A stretch of 64,000 nt of DNA from Hominimerdicola alba (GCF_900112155.1 NZ_FOKQ01000010.1:1-64000); one strand, 5' to 3'. Shown: positions 1 to 9,647, numbered from the stretch's first letter. Made by a program: numbers and translations. Notes: generated from the letters alone by a model not told the origin.

Positions 1-1
1 A

Positions 2-187
2 CAGGCTGAAGGCGTATTCGGAGTGCTGAAACAGGATCATGGCTTCAGAAGATTCCTGTGCAGGGGCAAAAACAACATCAGAACTGAGTTCCTTTTGCTG
101 GGACTTGCATACAACATAAAGAAGCTTTTTGCTAAGATCTCAGAAAACCGACTTGGAATTTCTCTTTTTGAACTGAAAACGGCATAA
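2..187 (+). CDS. IS1182-like transposase, C-terminal fragment (cut by window edge)
   Basis: An open frame enters from the left edge and ends in TAA; 61 residues are visible. It begins QAEGVFGVLKQDHGFRRF and continues through RTEFLLLGLAYNIKKL. This is the usual C-terminal end of IS1182-family DDE transposases: the last catalytic-domain helix with the E of the DDE triad in the AEGVFG stretch, then the FLLLxxAYNxxKL tail. Only the tail is visible, so intactness cannot be judged. It lies just outside the 3' end of the secretion/kinase operon, which is transcribed toward it. Confidence 0.8.
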   Translation, partial: QAEGVFGVLKQDHGFRRFLCRGKNNIRTEFLLLGLAYNIKKLFAKISENRLGISLFELKTA

Positions 188-203
188 AAACAAATAGAAC
201 ATA

Positions 204-245
204 ACACCCCCGAGTCCTCTTTTTTTGAAGAGGGCTTGGGGGTGT
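204..245. terminator. Hairpin after the transposase; terminator or IS end
   Basis: ACACCCCC at 204-211 pairs with GGGGGTGT at 238-245, and inner GTCCTCTT/AAGAGGGC arms surround a T-rich loop. The position, 17 bases after the transposase stop, fits a terminator or the subterminal end of the IS. It could also stop transcription of the opposing operon that ends at 351. Confidence 0.55.
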
Positions 246-350
246 GCGCTCTGAAACAGCTTATTTCACCAGTTAATATGTTTTTTTACTCTGATGTTCG
301 GATATGGTTCGAGGGTGCTGCGGTTGCAACAGCCTCCTGTTTTGTTTTTA

Positions 351-3300
351 TCAGTTGATACGATATTTTACAAGATGAGTAAGATTGATCACTGTGCTTG
401 GATTTGGCTGAGTATCAGATTCGTAGTATACACTTCGCGAATAAGTGTATATCTTCTTGTAGTCAGTGATTCTTTCTTCGTACACTTCGACCCTCTTGGG
501 AACATACCACCATGAATATGTGCTATGACCCCTGACCTCGTAACCCTTTGCCCATTCCTTATAGGGTTCGTCAACAGTCGAATCGAAAGCTTCAAATATT
601 GTGGTATAACCACATCCAGATATTTTCTCATTGCATTGATCCGATACTATCCTGTCATTTTCGGTATGAGATCCAGCCAACGGATAACACCAGTGCCAGT
701 AGATGTAATACTTGAATGAGCGTGAAACGTCTCGTTTGCTCGTTTCATCAGCATAGGCACTTGTCAGACCGTGTTCGATATCATTATAATAAGCGTTACT
801 TTCATCAAAGCCGCTGGGGAATTCGGCACATATCCGAGTAGCACTTCCACTCTCCTTCCATTCGCTTCCTGTCTGCTTCCAGTCGTCGCCGAGGGAAGGA
901 CTTTCGGACGTTGTAGTCTCAGGTTTATAGAAAGTGTACTTATGCTCGGATATCTTTGCACCACTGGGTACATCGCTTATGGGCGTCCAGTCGGAATACT
1001 GAGGTTCAACATAGTAAGCAAAGACGGTCGTATCACTTTTTATCACGTCTGAAGAAGATACCTTTCTGCCGTTTCCGTTTTTGCCTATGTACCAGCCCTT
1101 GAAGATCTGTCCCGATGAATTTTCGGAACCTTCGCTGAAATCAGATATAACGCTTCCGAAGGTTGCACCCTCTTCGACCTCAAAAATTTCGGTGCTTTCG
1201 GATATGACCTTGACTGTATACTTTTTCTTCTGTGGTGAAGATGTGTTGGTTTCGGTCTTGGTTTCAGTTTGAGGTTCGGAGTTAGTGTCAGTGTTAGTTT
1301 TTTTAGTGGGAGTAGTTTCGGGCTTCTGGGTCGTTGTCTCGGACTTGGTTGTAGTCTTGCTGCTTCCGCCGTTGTTGCTGCCGTTGCTTCCGTTATTATT
1401 TGATTTCTGGTCGTCAGACTTTTTGCCGACGTTGATGGTAACAGTCTTGCCCTTTGTGGTACTTGATCTGCCCTTAGGCGACTGGGAAATTACCTTGCCG
1501 ACATTATCATCGTCTATGACCTCAACGACATTGACTTTAAGTCCTGCCGACTTTATAGCCTTTTCGGCGTCGCTTCTGCTCTTGCCCTTTACATCTGGTA
1601 CCTGTACTGTGCTTTCATGTGTACATATGGTAAGTGTTATCTCAGAACCGGGCCTGATCTTTTCGCCCGCAGCGGGTGAAGATGAAAGTACGCTGTCTTC
1701 AGACTTGCTGTTATCGGTCTTATACTCATATACAACCACCATACCCATATTCCGCAGGGTATCGGTAGCATCGGACTTTGTCATGCCAACAAGGTTCGGG
1801 ATCTCGACGCTTTCTGCGCCCTTACTGATAACAAGATTGACTTTCGAGCCTGTTTCGATACTGGTATCAGGCGAGGGATCCTGTGATATTACAAGTCCTT
1901 CCTCGATGCTGTTGCTGTACTCATAGGTCACCTGCGGAATAAGTCCGACAGTTCTCAGCTGAGTCTTTGCCTTGTCCTCGTCCTGGAACGTAACATCCGG
2001 CACAGTAACATTGCCGAAGCCCATGGATATAACAAGCTTGACGCACTTTGAATCATCAAGGTCACCGCCGGGTCCGGGGTTCTGACTCATTATCTGACCC
2101 TTTGCAAAGCTTCTGCTGTATCGGTACTCTGTGACCATTATAAGCACATCGTTCTCGCTCGCGATCTGCCTGGCTTCCTCAAAATAGCTGCCTAAGAAGT
2201 TCGGAGCTTTCGTTCCTGCGGGTTCTCCCTTGAATGGATCTCTGCCCTTTGAAACTGTAAGCACTATCTCGTCAGTCTCATAGACTTTATCCTCGAAGTC
2301 CTTGCTCTGGGATATGACAGAACCTGCCATTATGCTGTCGTCATATTCCTCATTAACAGTGACTTTCAAGCCAAGGTTCTCGAGTTCGTTTTTAGCCGTA
2401 TCTGCTTCAAGTCCGAGAACGTTAGGCATTATCATCTCTGCTTCGCCAGCGCTTATGACTACCTGTACAACGGTATTCTCAGCCACCACGGAGCCGTCAA
2501 AGATCATCTGCTTCATTACGCGGTTCTCGGGAATATCGCGGTTTGGTTCTTTTCGGGTCACGCTGATATTGAGATTAGATTCACTTAGCTTCATTTCGGC
2601 ACTGGGATATTCGAGATTCAGTACCGATGGCACTCTTGTCTGACCTTCAGGTATCGTTATCTCCTTTTTCATATTAGCGTCAAAACGTATAACACCTGTC
2701 ATGAACAGTACGCCGAATGTCAGCAGACAAACGCAGGCTGCGGGCACACCGATCTTTGCCCAGAGAGGCCATTTCAGCTTATCAAACACCGAGATATGCG
2801 CTAATCTCCTTTTTACCGGCTGTTCGCTGGTGAGCTCTTCAAGGAATTTTGACATTGATTCCGTTCTGTCGGATATCTGGATATTCAGCGCGTTCATCAG
2901 TGCGTTTTCGTAGTTATCATCAAGATCCTTTACGAATTTGCTTGGCGGCTGCAGCGGGTCTTTTTTCCTGTTTCTTACCCTTGCTTTTCTTTCAAGTGCC
3001 GCAGGCGGGACTACGCCTGTAATCATGCGGTACAGGGTTGCCGCCAGAGCGTATACATCTGTGTGGGGACCCTGCTCGCCGCGGCTCTCGTATTGCTCTT
3101 CGGGAGAATAGCCCTCTTTTACCAGCACGGTAAGGCTTCGGCTGTGGGTGGAAGTCGCAAATCTTGCTGCGCCGAAGTCGATGAGCTTGATATCGCCCTT
3201 GCTTGTTATGAAGATATTATCAGGGGCGATATCTCTGTGGATAAGCCCTGCCTTGTGGACTTCCTCCAGAGAATTGATAACCGGTGTTATCATCCTGAGT

Positions 3301-3794
3301 GCTTCCTCGGGCGGTATTGTTTTTTCACGCTCAAGTCTTTGGGCGAGAGTTTCGCCCTCCAGCAGTTCCATTATGATATATGCAGTATTGTTCACCTCAA
3401 AGGTGTCTATTATCTGTACTATACCGCTTGAATTGCCGAACTTCGCCAGCTTTTTCGCTTCGTCCACGAAACGGTTCATTCCGCTTTCAAACTGTTCCTG
3501 CTTTGCACCTGAGAATACTGTTATCTCGGTGCTTCCGTATGCTCTTGACGAAAACTCACTGGGCAGATATTCCTTTATCGCCACTTTGGTTTCCAGCAGA
3601 GCGTCCCAGCCTATGTAAGTTACTCCAAAACCGCCCGAGCCCAGGGATCTGCCGACAATATATCTGTCAGCCAGTATCGAGCCCGGGACGATCTGCAGTG
3701 AATTTACAGGCGGTGTGTTTTCTGCATACCCGCAGTGCGGACATATATTATATTCGTCCTCATACTGCTCCATGCAGCCCATGCAGTATTTCAT
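351..3794 (-). CDS. Membrane Ser/Thr kinase with N-terminal zinc ribbon and six PASTA repeats
   Basis: A 1147-residue PrkC-type receptor kinase. A zinc ribbon (C4, C7, C18, C21) precedes the kinase domain (about 45-330). Catalytic residues are intact: glycine loop GSGGFG at 52-57, K74, H186-R187-D188 with N193, and DFG at 206-208. One membrane helix near 350-370 is followed by six PASTA repeats, a Ser/Thr/Asn-rich linker, an InlB-like repeat (GWYIGKNGNGRKV) and an aromatic C-terminal region of about 200 residues that I do not recognise. PASTA domains in this family sense cell-wall fragments. It is the last gene of the operon, 47 bases after the pseudokinase, with a good ribosome site (AAGGAG). 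It is probably the active kinase of the pair and may phosphorylate the FHA protein, EssC or the pseudokinase (inference). Confidence 0.93.
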   Translation of the reverse strand: MKYCMGCMEQYEDEYNICPHCGYAENTPPVNSLQIVPGSILADRYIVGRSLGSGGFGVTYIGWDALLETKVAIKEYLPSEFSSRAYGSTEITVFSGAKQEQFESGMNRFVDEAKKLAKFGNSSGIVQIIDTFEVNNTAYIIMELLEGETLAQRLEREKTIPPEEALRMITPVINSLEEVHKAGLIHRDIAPDNIFITSKGDIKLIDFGAARFATSTHSRSLTVLVKEGYSPEEQYESRGEQGPHTDVYALAATLYRMITGVVPPAALERKARVRNRKKDPLQPPSKFVKDLDDNYENALMNALNIQISDRTESMSKFLEELTSEQPVKRRLAHISVFDKLKWPLWAKIGVPAACVCLLTFGVLFMTGVIRFDANMKKEITIPEGQTRVPSVLNLEYPSAEMKLSESNLNISVTRKEPNRDIPENRVMKQMIFDGSVVAENTVVQVVISAGEAEMIMPNVLGLEADTAKNELENLGLKVTVNEEYDDSIMAGSVISQSKDFEDKVYETDEIVLTVSKGRDPFKGEPAGTKAPNFLGSYFEEARQIASENDVLIMVTEYRYSRSFAKGQIMSQNPGPGGDLDDSKCVKLVISMGFGNVTVPDVTFQDEDKAKTQLRTVGLIPQVTYEYSNSIEEGLVISQDPSPDTSIETGSKVNLVISKGAESVEIPNLVGMTKSDATDTLRNMGMVVVYEYKTDNSKSEDSVLSSSPAAGEKIRPGSEITLTICTHESTVQVPDVKGKSRSDAEKAIKSAGLKVNVVEVIDDDNVGKVISQSPKGRSSTTKGKTVTINVGKKSDDQKSNNNGSNGSNNGGSSKTTTKSETTTQKPETTPTKKTNTDTNSEPQTETKTETNTSSPQKKKYTVKVISESTEIFEVEEGATFGSVISDFSEGSENSSGQIFKGWYIGKNGNGRKVSSSDVIKSDTTVFAYYVEPQYSDWTPISDVPSGAKISEHKYTFYKPETTTSESPSLGDDWKQTGSEWKESGSATRICAEFPSGFDESNAYYNDIEHGLTSAYADETSKRDVSRSFKYYIYWHWCYPLAGSHTENDRIVSDQCNEKISGCGYTTIFEAFDSTVDEPYKEWAKGYEVRGHSTYSWWYVPKRVEVYEERITDYKKIYTYSRSVYYESDTQPNPSTVINLTHLVKYRIN

Positions 3795-3841
3795 GAAAAT
3801 CGCTCCTTACTTTTATTTTTTATCTTAGATATTACTTCTTA

Positions 3842-6499
3842 TCATTCAAGAACGGTAAGATCAAATTCGGCTTCCTTTGAACCGCCGCTTATCGAGATCT
3901 TTGCCGCTCCGCCCTCGAGAGCTTTAACTTTCAGTCTTCTGACAAGGATATTTTCATCAGGATCCTCAGCCTCGGTATCGATGATCTCAAGATTAGCGCT
4001 GAAATCGCTGTCCAGGAATACAGTTCTTCCTCCCGTATCCAGGGTTATCACAACGTCAAATACATCTCCTGCCTTTACGGTTGACGGAGCATCGATCTTT
4101 ATCTCACCTATCTCGCCGAAATCTATCTTGGTCTTGCTGCCCTCCTTGGTGCATACCACGATCGAGATAACATCTCCCTTTCGCAGCTTAACATCCTTAT
4201 CGGCGGGCGGTGACTGGGATACGACTTCGTCCTTGCCTGCAACAGGATCCTGTATATCGAATATGACCGCTTTGAGCCCCAGCTTTTCGATCTCTTTTCT
4301 TGCCTCATCGACTTTCTTGCCTTTAAAGTCAGGAACAGCGATGGTTTCCTTGGAAGTCGCTGCGGTTATGATTATCTTTTCACCGGGTACCAGCATGGTA
4401 TCGGGCTTTTCGCTCTGTTCGATCACCGTATCCTCTTTGCTTTCCTTATCGGTCTTATAGCTGATGATATATCCGAGACCTATCTTGACAAGGAGTTCCT
4501 TGGCATCCTTTATCTTCATGCCCACTGTATCTGGGACTTTGACTTTTTCGGGACCGTTGCTTATGACAAGGGTCACTGAGCTTCCCAGCTCGATTATCTC
4601 CCCTGCTTCTATACCCTGTTCGGATACAAGACCTTCAGAAACATTATCATCATCCCTGTTGCTTATCTCTGTTGCGATACCAATGGTATTCAGTATCGCA
4701 ACAGCTTTATCCTCTTCAAGGTATGTCACATCGGGCACAGCTACCGAACCTCTGCCCATAGATACCTCGACCTGCAGTGGCTCGTTGATATCCTGCTCTG
4801 TTCCCGAGGGCTGTGACTGGCTTATTATCGTGCCTGCGGGAAGATCGCTGGGTACATAGGAAGTTACTTCAACGGGAGGACCTCCCTGCTCTGCCTGAGC
4901 GATAAGATCGTCATAAGTCGAACCTACCACATCATCAACTACCACAGTACCTTCTCTGTCCGAGCCCGAGGATATTACTATCTGTATCTTCTCCCCTGCC
5001 GTTACATTTTCGTTGGCTTCGGGGGTATGGCTGATTATACAGCCCTTTGCGACCGTCACGCTCTGCTCTTCGTAAGTGGTATAGAAAAGACCCATATTAT
5101 CAAGTATCTGCTGAGCCTTTCCAAACTCCATGCCTTCAAGCATTGGCATGGGATATTTCTCTTCACCCGCGCTTAGGGTCACACCGATAAAGCTGTTTTC
5201 AAATACCAGCTCACCGGGATCCACCGACTGGCTGATAACTGTATTTTCCGAATCGGTTTTTGAATACTCCTTGCCGTTCACTATCAGTTTGAGATTTGAT
5301 TTTTCAGCCATCTTTCTGGCTTCATCAATGTTTTTGCGCTGGAATCCCGGCACGGTCACTTCAAGCGCTGGAGCACTTGTTTTCATTTTCATGTTTATGA
5401 CAAACAGTGTGCCTGCCGTCACAACTCCGACTGCTGCTGCGGGGATAAGTATCTTTGCCCAAAGCGGTGTCACCTTTTTATACTGCCGACGGCGTTCCGC
5501 GGGCTTTTCAGCGCTAAGCTCCTCAACAAACCTCTCCATATCGGGGGTGCGGTAATCGGGGTAGACATTGAAAGCATTCATGACCGCATTTGAGAACACG
5601 TGGTCTATGGTATCGGAACTATCGATCAGCTTATCTATGGGTTTGATATTATCCTTATGCTTCTTTTTAAGTGATGCGGCACGGTCAAGACAATCAGCCT
5701 TGCTCATATCAGCGCCTGTTGCGAAGCGGTACATTATCGCCGCTATGGAGTATACATCAATGCTTGGTGAATTCAGTGCGCTCTCTGGGTCTTTTACGAA
5801 TTCATAAGGGAAAGTATACTCGCTGGGAGAACCGTCAGACGACTCTGACCTTGTCCTGCTTTCAAGACAAGCCCATATATGCTCTTTCAGCAGAAAGCCG
5901 CCTGTTCTTGTCACAACTATATTTTTTTCGCGTATCATGCCGATAAAATAGCCCAGCTCATGGAGCTTGTCTATCTCGTTCAGTATCGGCACAAAGCGTT
6001 TTCTGAGTTTTTTGGGCGAGATACTTTTTTCACTGCCCATCATCCTGCTCAGTTCTTCGGTCTCGAAATAATCAGACACCACATAGACTGTGTTTGAAGC
6101 TTCAAAATAGGATTCTATGCTTTCGATATATTCAAGGTCTGTCACCTTTGTAAGTTTATCTGCAAGCTCGATAAGCTTATTTTTGTATTTGCTGAAGATC
6201 ACGGCTTTATCGCTGTTTATGGCTTCAACTCTGCCATTATGTTCACTGCGCATACATACGCCGCTCACAAAAAGTTCCTGTAGCCGTACTTTCTTTTCTG
6301 CCAGAGCATCCCAGCCGATATAGCTGATGTGAGCATCGTCCCAGTTGAGCATTCTACCAACTATATATCTGTCAGCGAGGATACTGCCGGGCACTATGCC
6401 GATATCATTTTCAGCCTTAGAACCCTCGATATAGCCACATCTGGGACATATCCGATATTCATCTTCGTACTGCTCCATGCAGCCCATACAGAATTTCAT
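3842..6499 (-). CDS. PASTA-repeat pseudokinase (catalytically dead paralogue)
   Basis: 885 residues, collinear with the neighbouring kinase, including the zinc ribbon (C4, C7, C18, C21) and MKFCMGCMEQYEDEY start. Every catalytic signature is lost: the glycine loop is NWDDAH (52-57), K74 is Q, the HRD positions 186-188 read IGM, and the DFG positions 206-208 read EHI. Only N193 survives. A membrane helix (near 348-368) and six PASTA repeats follow, then an Ig-like C-terminal domain. The frame and PASTA domains are well preserved, so this is a selected pseudokinase and not a decaying gene. In Firmicute T7SS the core protein EssB/YukC has a pseudokinase fold next to a membrane helix, and no EssB is seen here. 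A stand-in role is possible but inferred. Confidence 0.92.
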   Translation of the reverse strand: MKFCMGCMEQYEDEYRICPRCGYIEGSKAENDIGIVPGSILADRYIVGRMLNWDDAHISYIGWDALAEKKVRLQELFVSGVCMRSEHNGRVEAINSDKAVIFSKYKNKLIELADKLTKVTDLEYIESIESYFEASNTVYVVSDYFETEELSRMMGSEKSISPKKLRKRFVPILNEIDKLHELGYFIGMIREKNIVVTRTGGFLLKEHIWACLESRTRSESSDGSPSEYTFPYEFVKDPESALNSPSIDVYSIAAIMYRFATGADMSKADCLDRAASLKKKHKDNIKPIDKLIDSSDTIDHVFSNAVMNAFNVYPDYRTPDMERFVEELSAEKPAERRRQYKKVTPLWAKILIPAAAVGVVTAGTLFVINMKMKTSAPALEVTVPGFQRKNIDEARKMAEKSNLKLIVNGKEYSKTDSENTVISQSVDPGELVFENSFIGVTLSAGEEKYPMPMLEGMEFGKAQQILDNMGLFYTTYEEQSVTVAKGCIISHTPEANENVTAGEKIQIVISSGSDREGTVVVDDVVGSTYDDLIAQAEQGGPPVEVTSYVPSDLPAGTIISQSQPSGTEQDINEPLQVEVSMGRGSVAVPDVTYLEEDKAVAILNTIGIATEISNRDDDNVSEGLVSEQGIEAGEIIELGSSVTLVISNGPEKVKVPDTVGMKIKDAKELLVKIGLGYIISYKTDKESKEDTVIEQSEKPDTMLVPGEKIIITAATSKETIAVPDFKGKKVDEARKEIEKLGLKAVIFDIQDPVAGKDEVVSQSPPADKDVKLRKGDVISIVVCTKEGSKTKIDFGEIGEIKIDAPSTVKAGDVFDVVITLDTGGRTVFLDSDFSANLEIIDTEAEDPDENILVRRLKVKALEGGAAKISISGGSKEAEFDLTVLE

Positions 6500-6552
6500 A
6501 TTTTATACCTCTGTTTTATTTTTTCTATCAGAAACGGAGTTCAGCTGCGGGG

Positions 6553-8538
6553 TCAGTCATTGGGAAACACATACTTATCCGTATTGACAAACGTACCGTT
6601 AAACTCATCATGCACCTCAACGAACACTTCGCGTACCGAATCGTTAACAGGCAGGCTGAGGCTCTTGTTCTGCACATGGAGAGCGTCCTGCGCATTATTC
6701 GTCAGCATGAACCCGAGCAATTTCTCACTTGCCCTGTTCTCGTCCTTACTGATATCATTTGCGCACCATATATCTTCGTATTCACACGGCACTTCATCTA
6801 CATCGCAGTACAGTATCTTATACTGCACAGGAAGCTTATCTCTGACATCATAGTAATCCGAGGTATACCCGCCGAAAAAGCATATCTTATCATTTTTATC
6901 AAGGAATTTTTCCTTGGCGCTTTCGCTGTAATATTCAGCGGTATCACCGAATATGCTGTCATAATCCTTGCTGCTGAATACAACAGGCTCATATTCGGGT
7001 CTGACCTTGCCCATTATCTGTGAAAGGTCGGATACTCCGTCTTTGCCGTAATCACACAGCCCTGTATTTGCATACACCACGGGTACATCAAGTCCCAGCG
7101 GCAGCTGATATTTATTGCCGTAGGTCTGCTCGGCTTTATTCAGCACCGAGCACTGTTTCATCTCATCTGAAGAATAGACTTTATCAAGAGAAAGTCTGGC
7201 TGCCGATGAGAGTGTATCAGTGTATTCGTAGATATTCGGCTGCTGTTCGGAACTGCTGAGTTTTTCGGCATATTCATCTGGCATAAATCCCACGAGCTCT
7301 ATCTCAACATCCTCAAAGCTGGAATTGAAATCAGAGATTATCTTTTTATAGGCATTCTCTTCTGCTTCGTCCAGCTGGTCATCGCCGCTTTTGCAGTACC
7401 ACATGGTCAGCTTGCACGGCGGAAGAGTTTCCTCTTCAATGTTGCGGCGCATGGTGTATGCGCTTATGGCTGTACCTGCCGCGATCACGAGTGCAGCTGC
7501 GGAAAGTCCGATGTACTTGCGTCTTCTGCGGCGCTTTCTTTCTTCCTTTGGAGCCAGCACTATCTTATCCTTATTGATAGCTGCTTTGAACTGTTTGATA
7601 TCCTTGAATCTCAACTGGGTATCCGTTTCCATCGCATTCATTATCGCGTTGCTGAGATATTCGGGTATCTCGGGAGAGACTTCATGTGGGAAAGGCAGTT
7701 CATGCTTTTCAATATCATTTTCCGTCTGCTTTCTGTCGGTGGATTCGATAGGCACAACGCCTGTTATCAGATAGTACAGTGTTGCACCCAGAGCGTAGAC
7801 GTCTGTCCACTTTCCCTCGGGAGTTTCTTTAGAATACTGTTCCGGGGGAGCAAAACCGGGCTTTACTATCCTTACAAGGTCTAGATTATCCTTGCTTGTC
7901 AGCTTTGCGGCGCCGAAGTCGATTATCTTTATCATGCCGTCAAGGCACATAAAGATATTATCAGGACTGATATCCCTGTGGATTATGCCTTTGGAATGTA
8001 TCTTTTCAAGAGCGTTGCATATCGTCAGACATATCCTTACACCTTCTTCGACATCAAAGTGACCGTTCAGCTTCATGTAATCGCTGAGATTTATGCCGTC
8101 GAGGAACTCCATGACGATATACGCCGTGTTGTTTTCTTCTATGTAATCATATACATTTATGATGTCGGGTTCGGAATTGAACTGTGCGGTTATACGGGCT
8201 TCAAGGATAAATCTGTCACGCAGGGTCTCAAATTCCCAGGCACGCCTTTTATCGGTGATGACGAGGTCTTTCTCGCCAAGGGGTCTGTTTACTACGCCCA
8301 GCAGATAGAATTCCTTTATCGCTACGATCTTTTCGAGTTTGGTATCCCATGCCTTATAGATATTGCCAAAACCGCCTGAGCCAAGCACCTGACCTATCAT
8401 ATATCTTCCGTTTTTCAGTTCCGTCCCCGCGAAAAGCTGGTAATCCAGCTTCGGGGGATCACCGTAGCGGTATCCGCACCGGGGACACTCATCGCAGTAC
8501 TGTTCAAGTTCCGCGAAACAATTATTGCATCTATACAT
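6553..8538 (-). CDS. Ser/Thr kinase fused to an extracellular solute-binding-protein-like domain
   Basis: 661 residues. A zinc ribbon (C4, C7, C18, C21) precedes an intact kinase domain: GSGGFG loop, catalytic lysine K75 in VAIKEF, HRDISPDN and IDFGAAK. A basic stretch (ERKRRRRRKY) and one membrane helix near 342-364 come next. The outer C-terminal part of about 290 residues (from CKLTMWYCKSGDDQ) resembles family 1 solute-binding proteins: it starts with the typical LTMWY strand, then helix-strand alternation and YQLPLGLDVPVVYAN, as in sugar-binding lipoproteins. A substrate-binding receptor in place of PASTA repeats suggests the kinase reads a soluble ligand. The ribosome site is weak. The SBP call rests on motif resemblance. 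Confidence 0.88.
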   Translation of the reverse strand: MYRCNNCFAELEQYCDECPRCGYRYGDPPKLDYQLFAGTELKNGRYMIGQVLGSGGFGNIYKAWDTKLEKIVAIKEFYLLGVVNRPLGEKDLVITDKRRAWEFETLRDRFILEARITAQFNSEPDIINVYDYIEENNTAYIVMEFLDGINLSDYMKLNGHFDVEEGVRICLTICNALEKIHSKGIIHRDISPDNIFMCLDGMIKIIDFGAAKLTSKDNLDLVRIVKPGFAPPEQYSKETPEGKWTDVYALGATLYYLITGVVPIESTDRKQTENDIEKHELPFPHEVSPEIPEYLSNAIMNAMETDTQLRFKDIKQFKAAINKDKIVLAPKEERKRRRRRKYIGLSAAALVIAAGTAISAYTMRRNIEEETLPPCKLTMWYCKSGDDQLDEAEENAYKKIISDFNSSFEDVEIELVGFMPDEYAEKLSSSEQQPNIYEYTDTLSSAARLSLDKVYSSDEMKQCSVLNKAEQTYGNKYQLPLGLDVPVVYANTGLCDYGKDGVSDLSQIMGKVRPEYEPVVFSSKDYDSIFGDTAEYYSESAKEKFLDKNDKICFFGGYTSDYYDVRDKLPVQYKILYCDVDEVPCEYEDIWCANDISKDENRASEKLLGFMLTNNAQDALHVQNKSLSLPVNDSVREVFVEVHDEFNGTFVNTDKYVFPND

Positions 8539-8559
8539 ATGCTTTGATCATTACTCCGT

Positions 8560-9633
8560 TCAATTCCATGAAAATCTTTCAGAACACAAGGGTACGAATA
8601 TCAAATCTGTCTCTCCTACGGATACAACATCGTATATCTTAAGTTCGGCATAGTTCATGAGCATTTCGTTGTTGACATATACGAAGGTCTTTCCATTGGT
8701 GGTCTGTATCATGAATTTCTTGTTTCTGGGGTCATAGATAACAAATGCCTGTGCGCCCCTTGATATCGAGGTATCGTTATGGATATCCACATCGACCACA
8801 TGATCGAGTCCCGATCTTCCCAGTGAAGATTTGCCGTACCTTATCTCATATGACTTGCCTTTGTCGGGACCGTTTATTATCACGAACCAGCCGACTATCG
8901 GCTCATCGGGGATATCATCGAAAAGCACCTTGGTATGTATGTCTTCCATAGAACCTGTAAATCCCGAATTCTGTATCTGCTGTGTAAGCTGTGTGGGAGT
9001 TACAGGCTTTGGCTGTACAGGTGCTTCGCTGACAGGCGGTGCGACCGGATGCGGTGGCACAGGCGCAGGTGCTTCGCCTACAGGCGGTGCGACCAGATGC
9101 GGTGGCACAGGCGCAGGTGCTTCGCCTACAGGCGGTGCGATAGGATGCGGTGGCACAGGCGCAGGTGCTTCGCCAACGGGCGGTGCAACGGGATGCGGCG
9201 GCACAGGCGCAGGTGCTTCGCCAACGGGCGGTGCAACGGGATGCGGTGGCACAGACGCGGGTACTTCGCTGACAGGCGGTGCAACGGGATGCGGTGGCAC
9301 AGGCGCTGGAGCTTCGCCTACGGGCGGTTTTACCAGCGATGGCGGCTCATGGGCGGGAGGCGGCACGGGCACAGGTGCTTCACCCAAAGGAGGCACAGGT
9401 CTCGGGGGCTCGTGAGCAGGGGCAACAGGAGCCACCTGCTGAGACTGCTGTCTTCCCGTGGGCGGTACAAAATACGCAGATATGCGCTTCTGTTCGTCCT
9501 GGGGCTTTGGGCGGTTCTTGTCGATATCTATATTAACAGTTCCTTTGGGAGCCTCCGCTGCCTGGCAGTGGGGGCAGGCGCTGTACTTGTCAGAATCATA
9601 ATAATGATTTTTGGGGCATCTTGCCAGTTTCAT
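8560..9633 (-). CDS. FHA-domain protein with N-terminal zinc ribbon and proline-rich repeats
   Basis: About 357 residues from ATG at 9633, which has GGAGG at 9641-9645; a longer TTG start at 9651 is less likely. The N-terminus CPKNHYYDSDKYSACPHC is a zinc-ribbon-like motif related to those on the three kinases. The middle is a proline-rich stalk with a 16-residue unit (PPVGEAPAPVPPHPVA) repeated six times. The C-terminal 100 residues form an FHA domain (GKSSLGRSGLDHVVDVDI, then DTSISRGAQAF). FHA domains bind phosphothreonine. The Arg and Ser of the site are kept, but the usual SxxH histidine is not seen. Lying between PP2C and kinase genes, it is a plausible phospho-dependent adaptor for the secretion ATPase. 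Confidence 0.9.
   Translation of the reverse strand: MKLARCPKNHYYDSDKYSACPHCQAAEAPKGTVNIDIDKNRPKPQDEQKRISAYFVPPTGRQQSQQVAPVAPAHEPPRPVPPLGEAPVPVPPPAHEPPSLVKPPVGEAPAPVPPHPVAPPVSEVPASVPPHPVAPPVGEAPAPVPPHPVAPPVGEAPAPVPPHPIAPPVGEAPAPVPPHLVAPPVGEAPAPVPPHPVAPPVSEAPVQPKPVTPTQLTQQIQNSGFTGSMEDIHTKVLFDDIPDEPIVGWFVIINGPDKGKSYEIRYGKSSLGRSGLDHVVDVDIHNDTSISRGAQAFVIYDPRNKKFMIQTTNGKTFVYVNNEMLMNYAELKIYDVVSVGETDLIFVPLCSERFSWN
9022..9330 (-). repeat. 48-bp tandem repeat encoding proline-rich units
   Basis: About six copies of a 48-bp unit encode PPVGEAPAPVPPHPVA with scattered substitutions (S for G, I or L for P/V). Copies are very similar at DNA level, so unit number could change by slippage or recombination. 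Inside the FHA gene this would alter the length of the linker between zinc ribbon and FHA domain. Confidence 0.9.
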
Positions 9634-9647
9634 ATCTATTCCTCCGT

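Noticed and set aside
1285-1926. Long plus-strand ORF rich in Leu/Val/Ser
   Set aside because: It is the antisense shadow of the Ser/Thr-rich linker and PASTA repeats of the minus-strand kinase and lacks a ribosome site.
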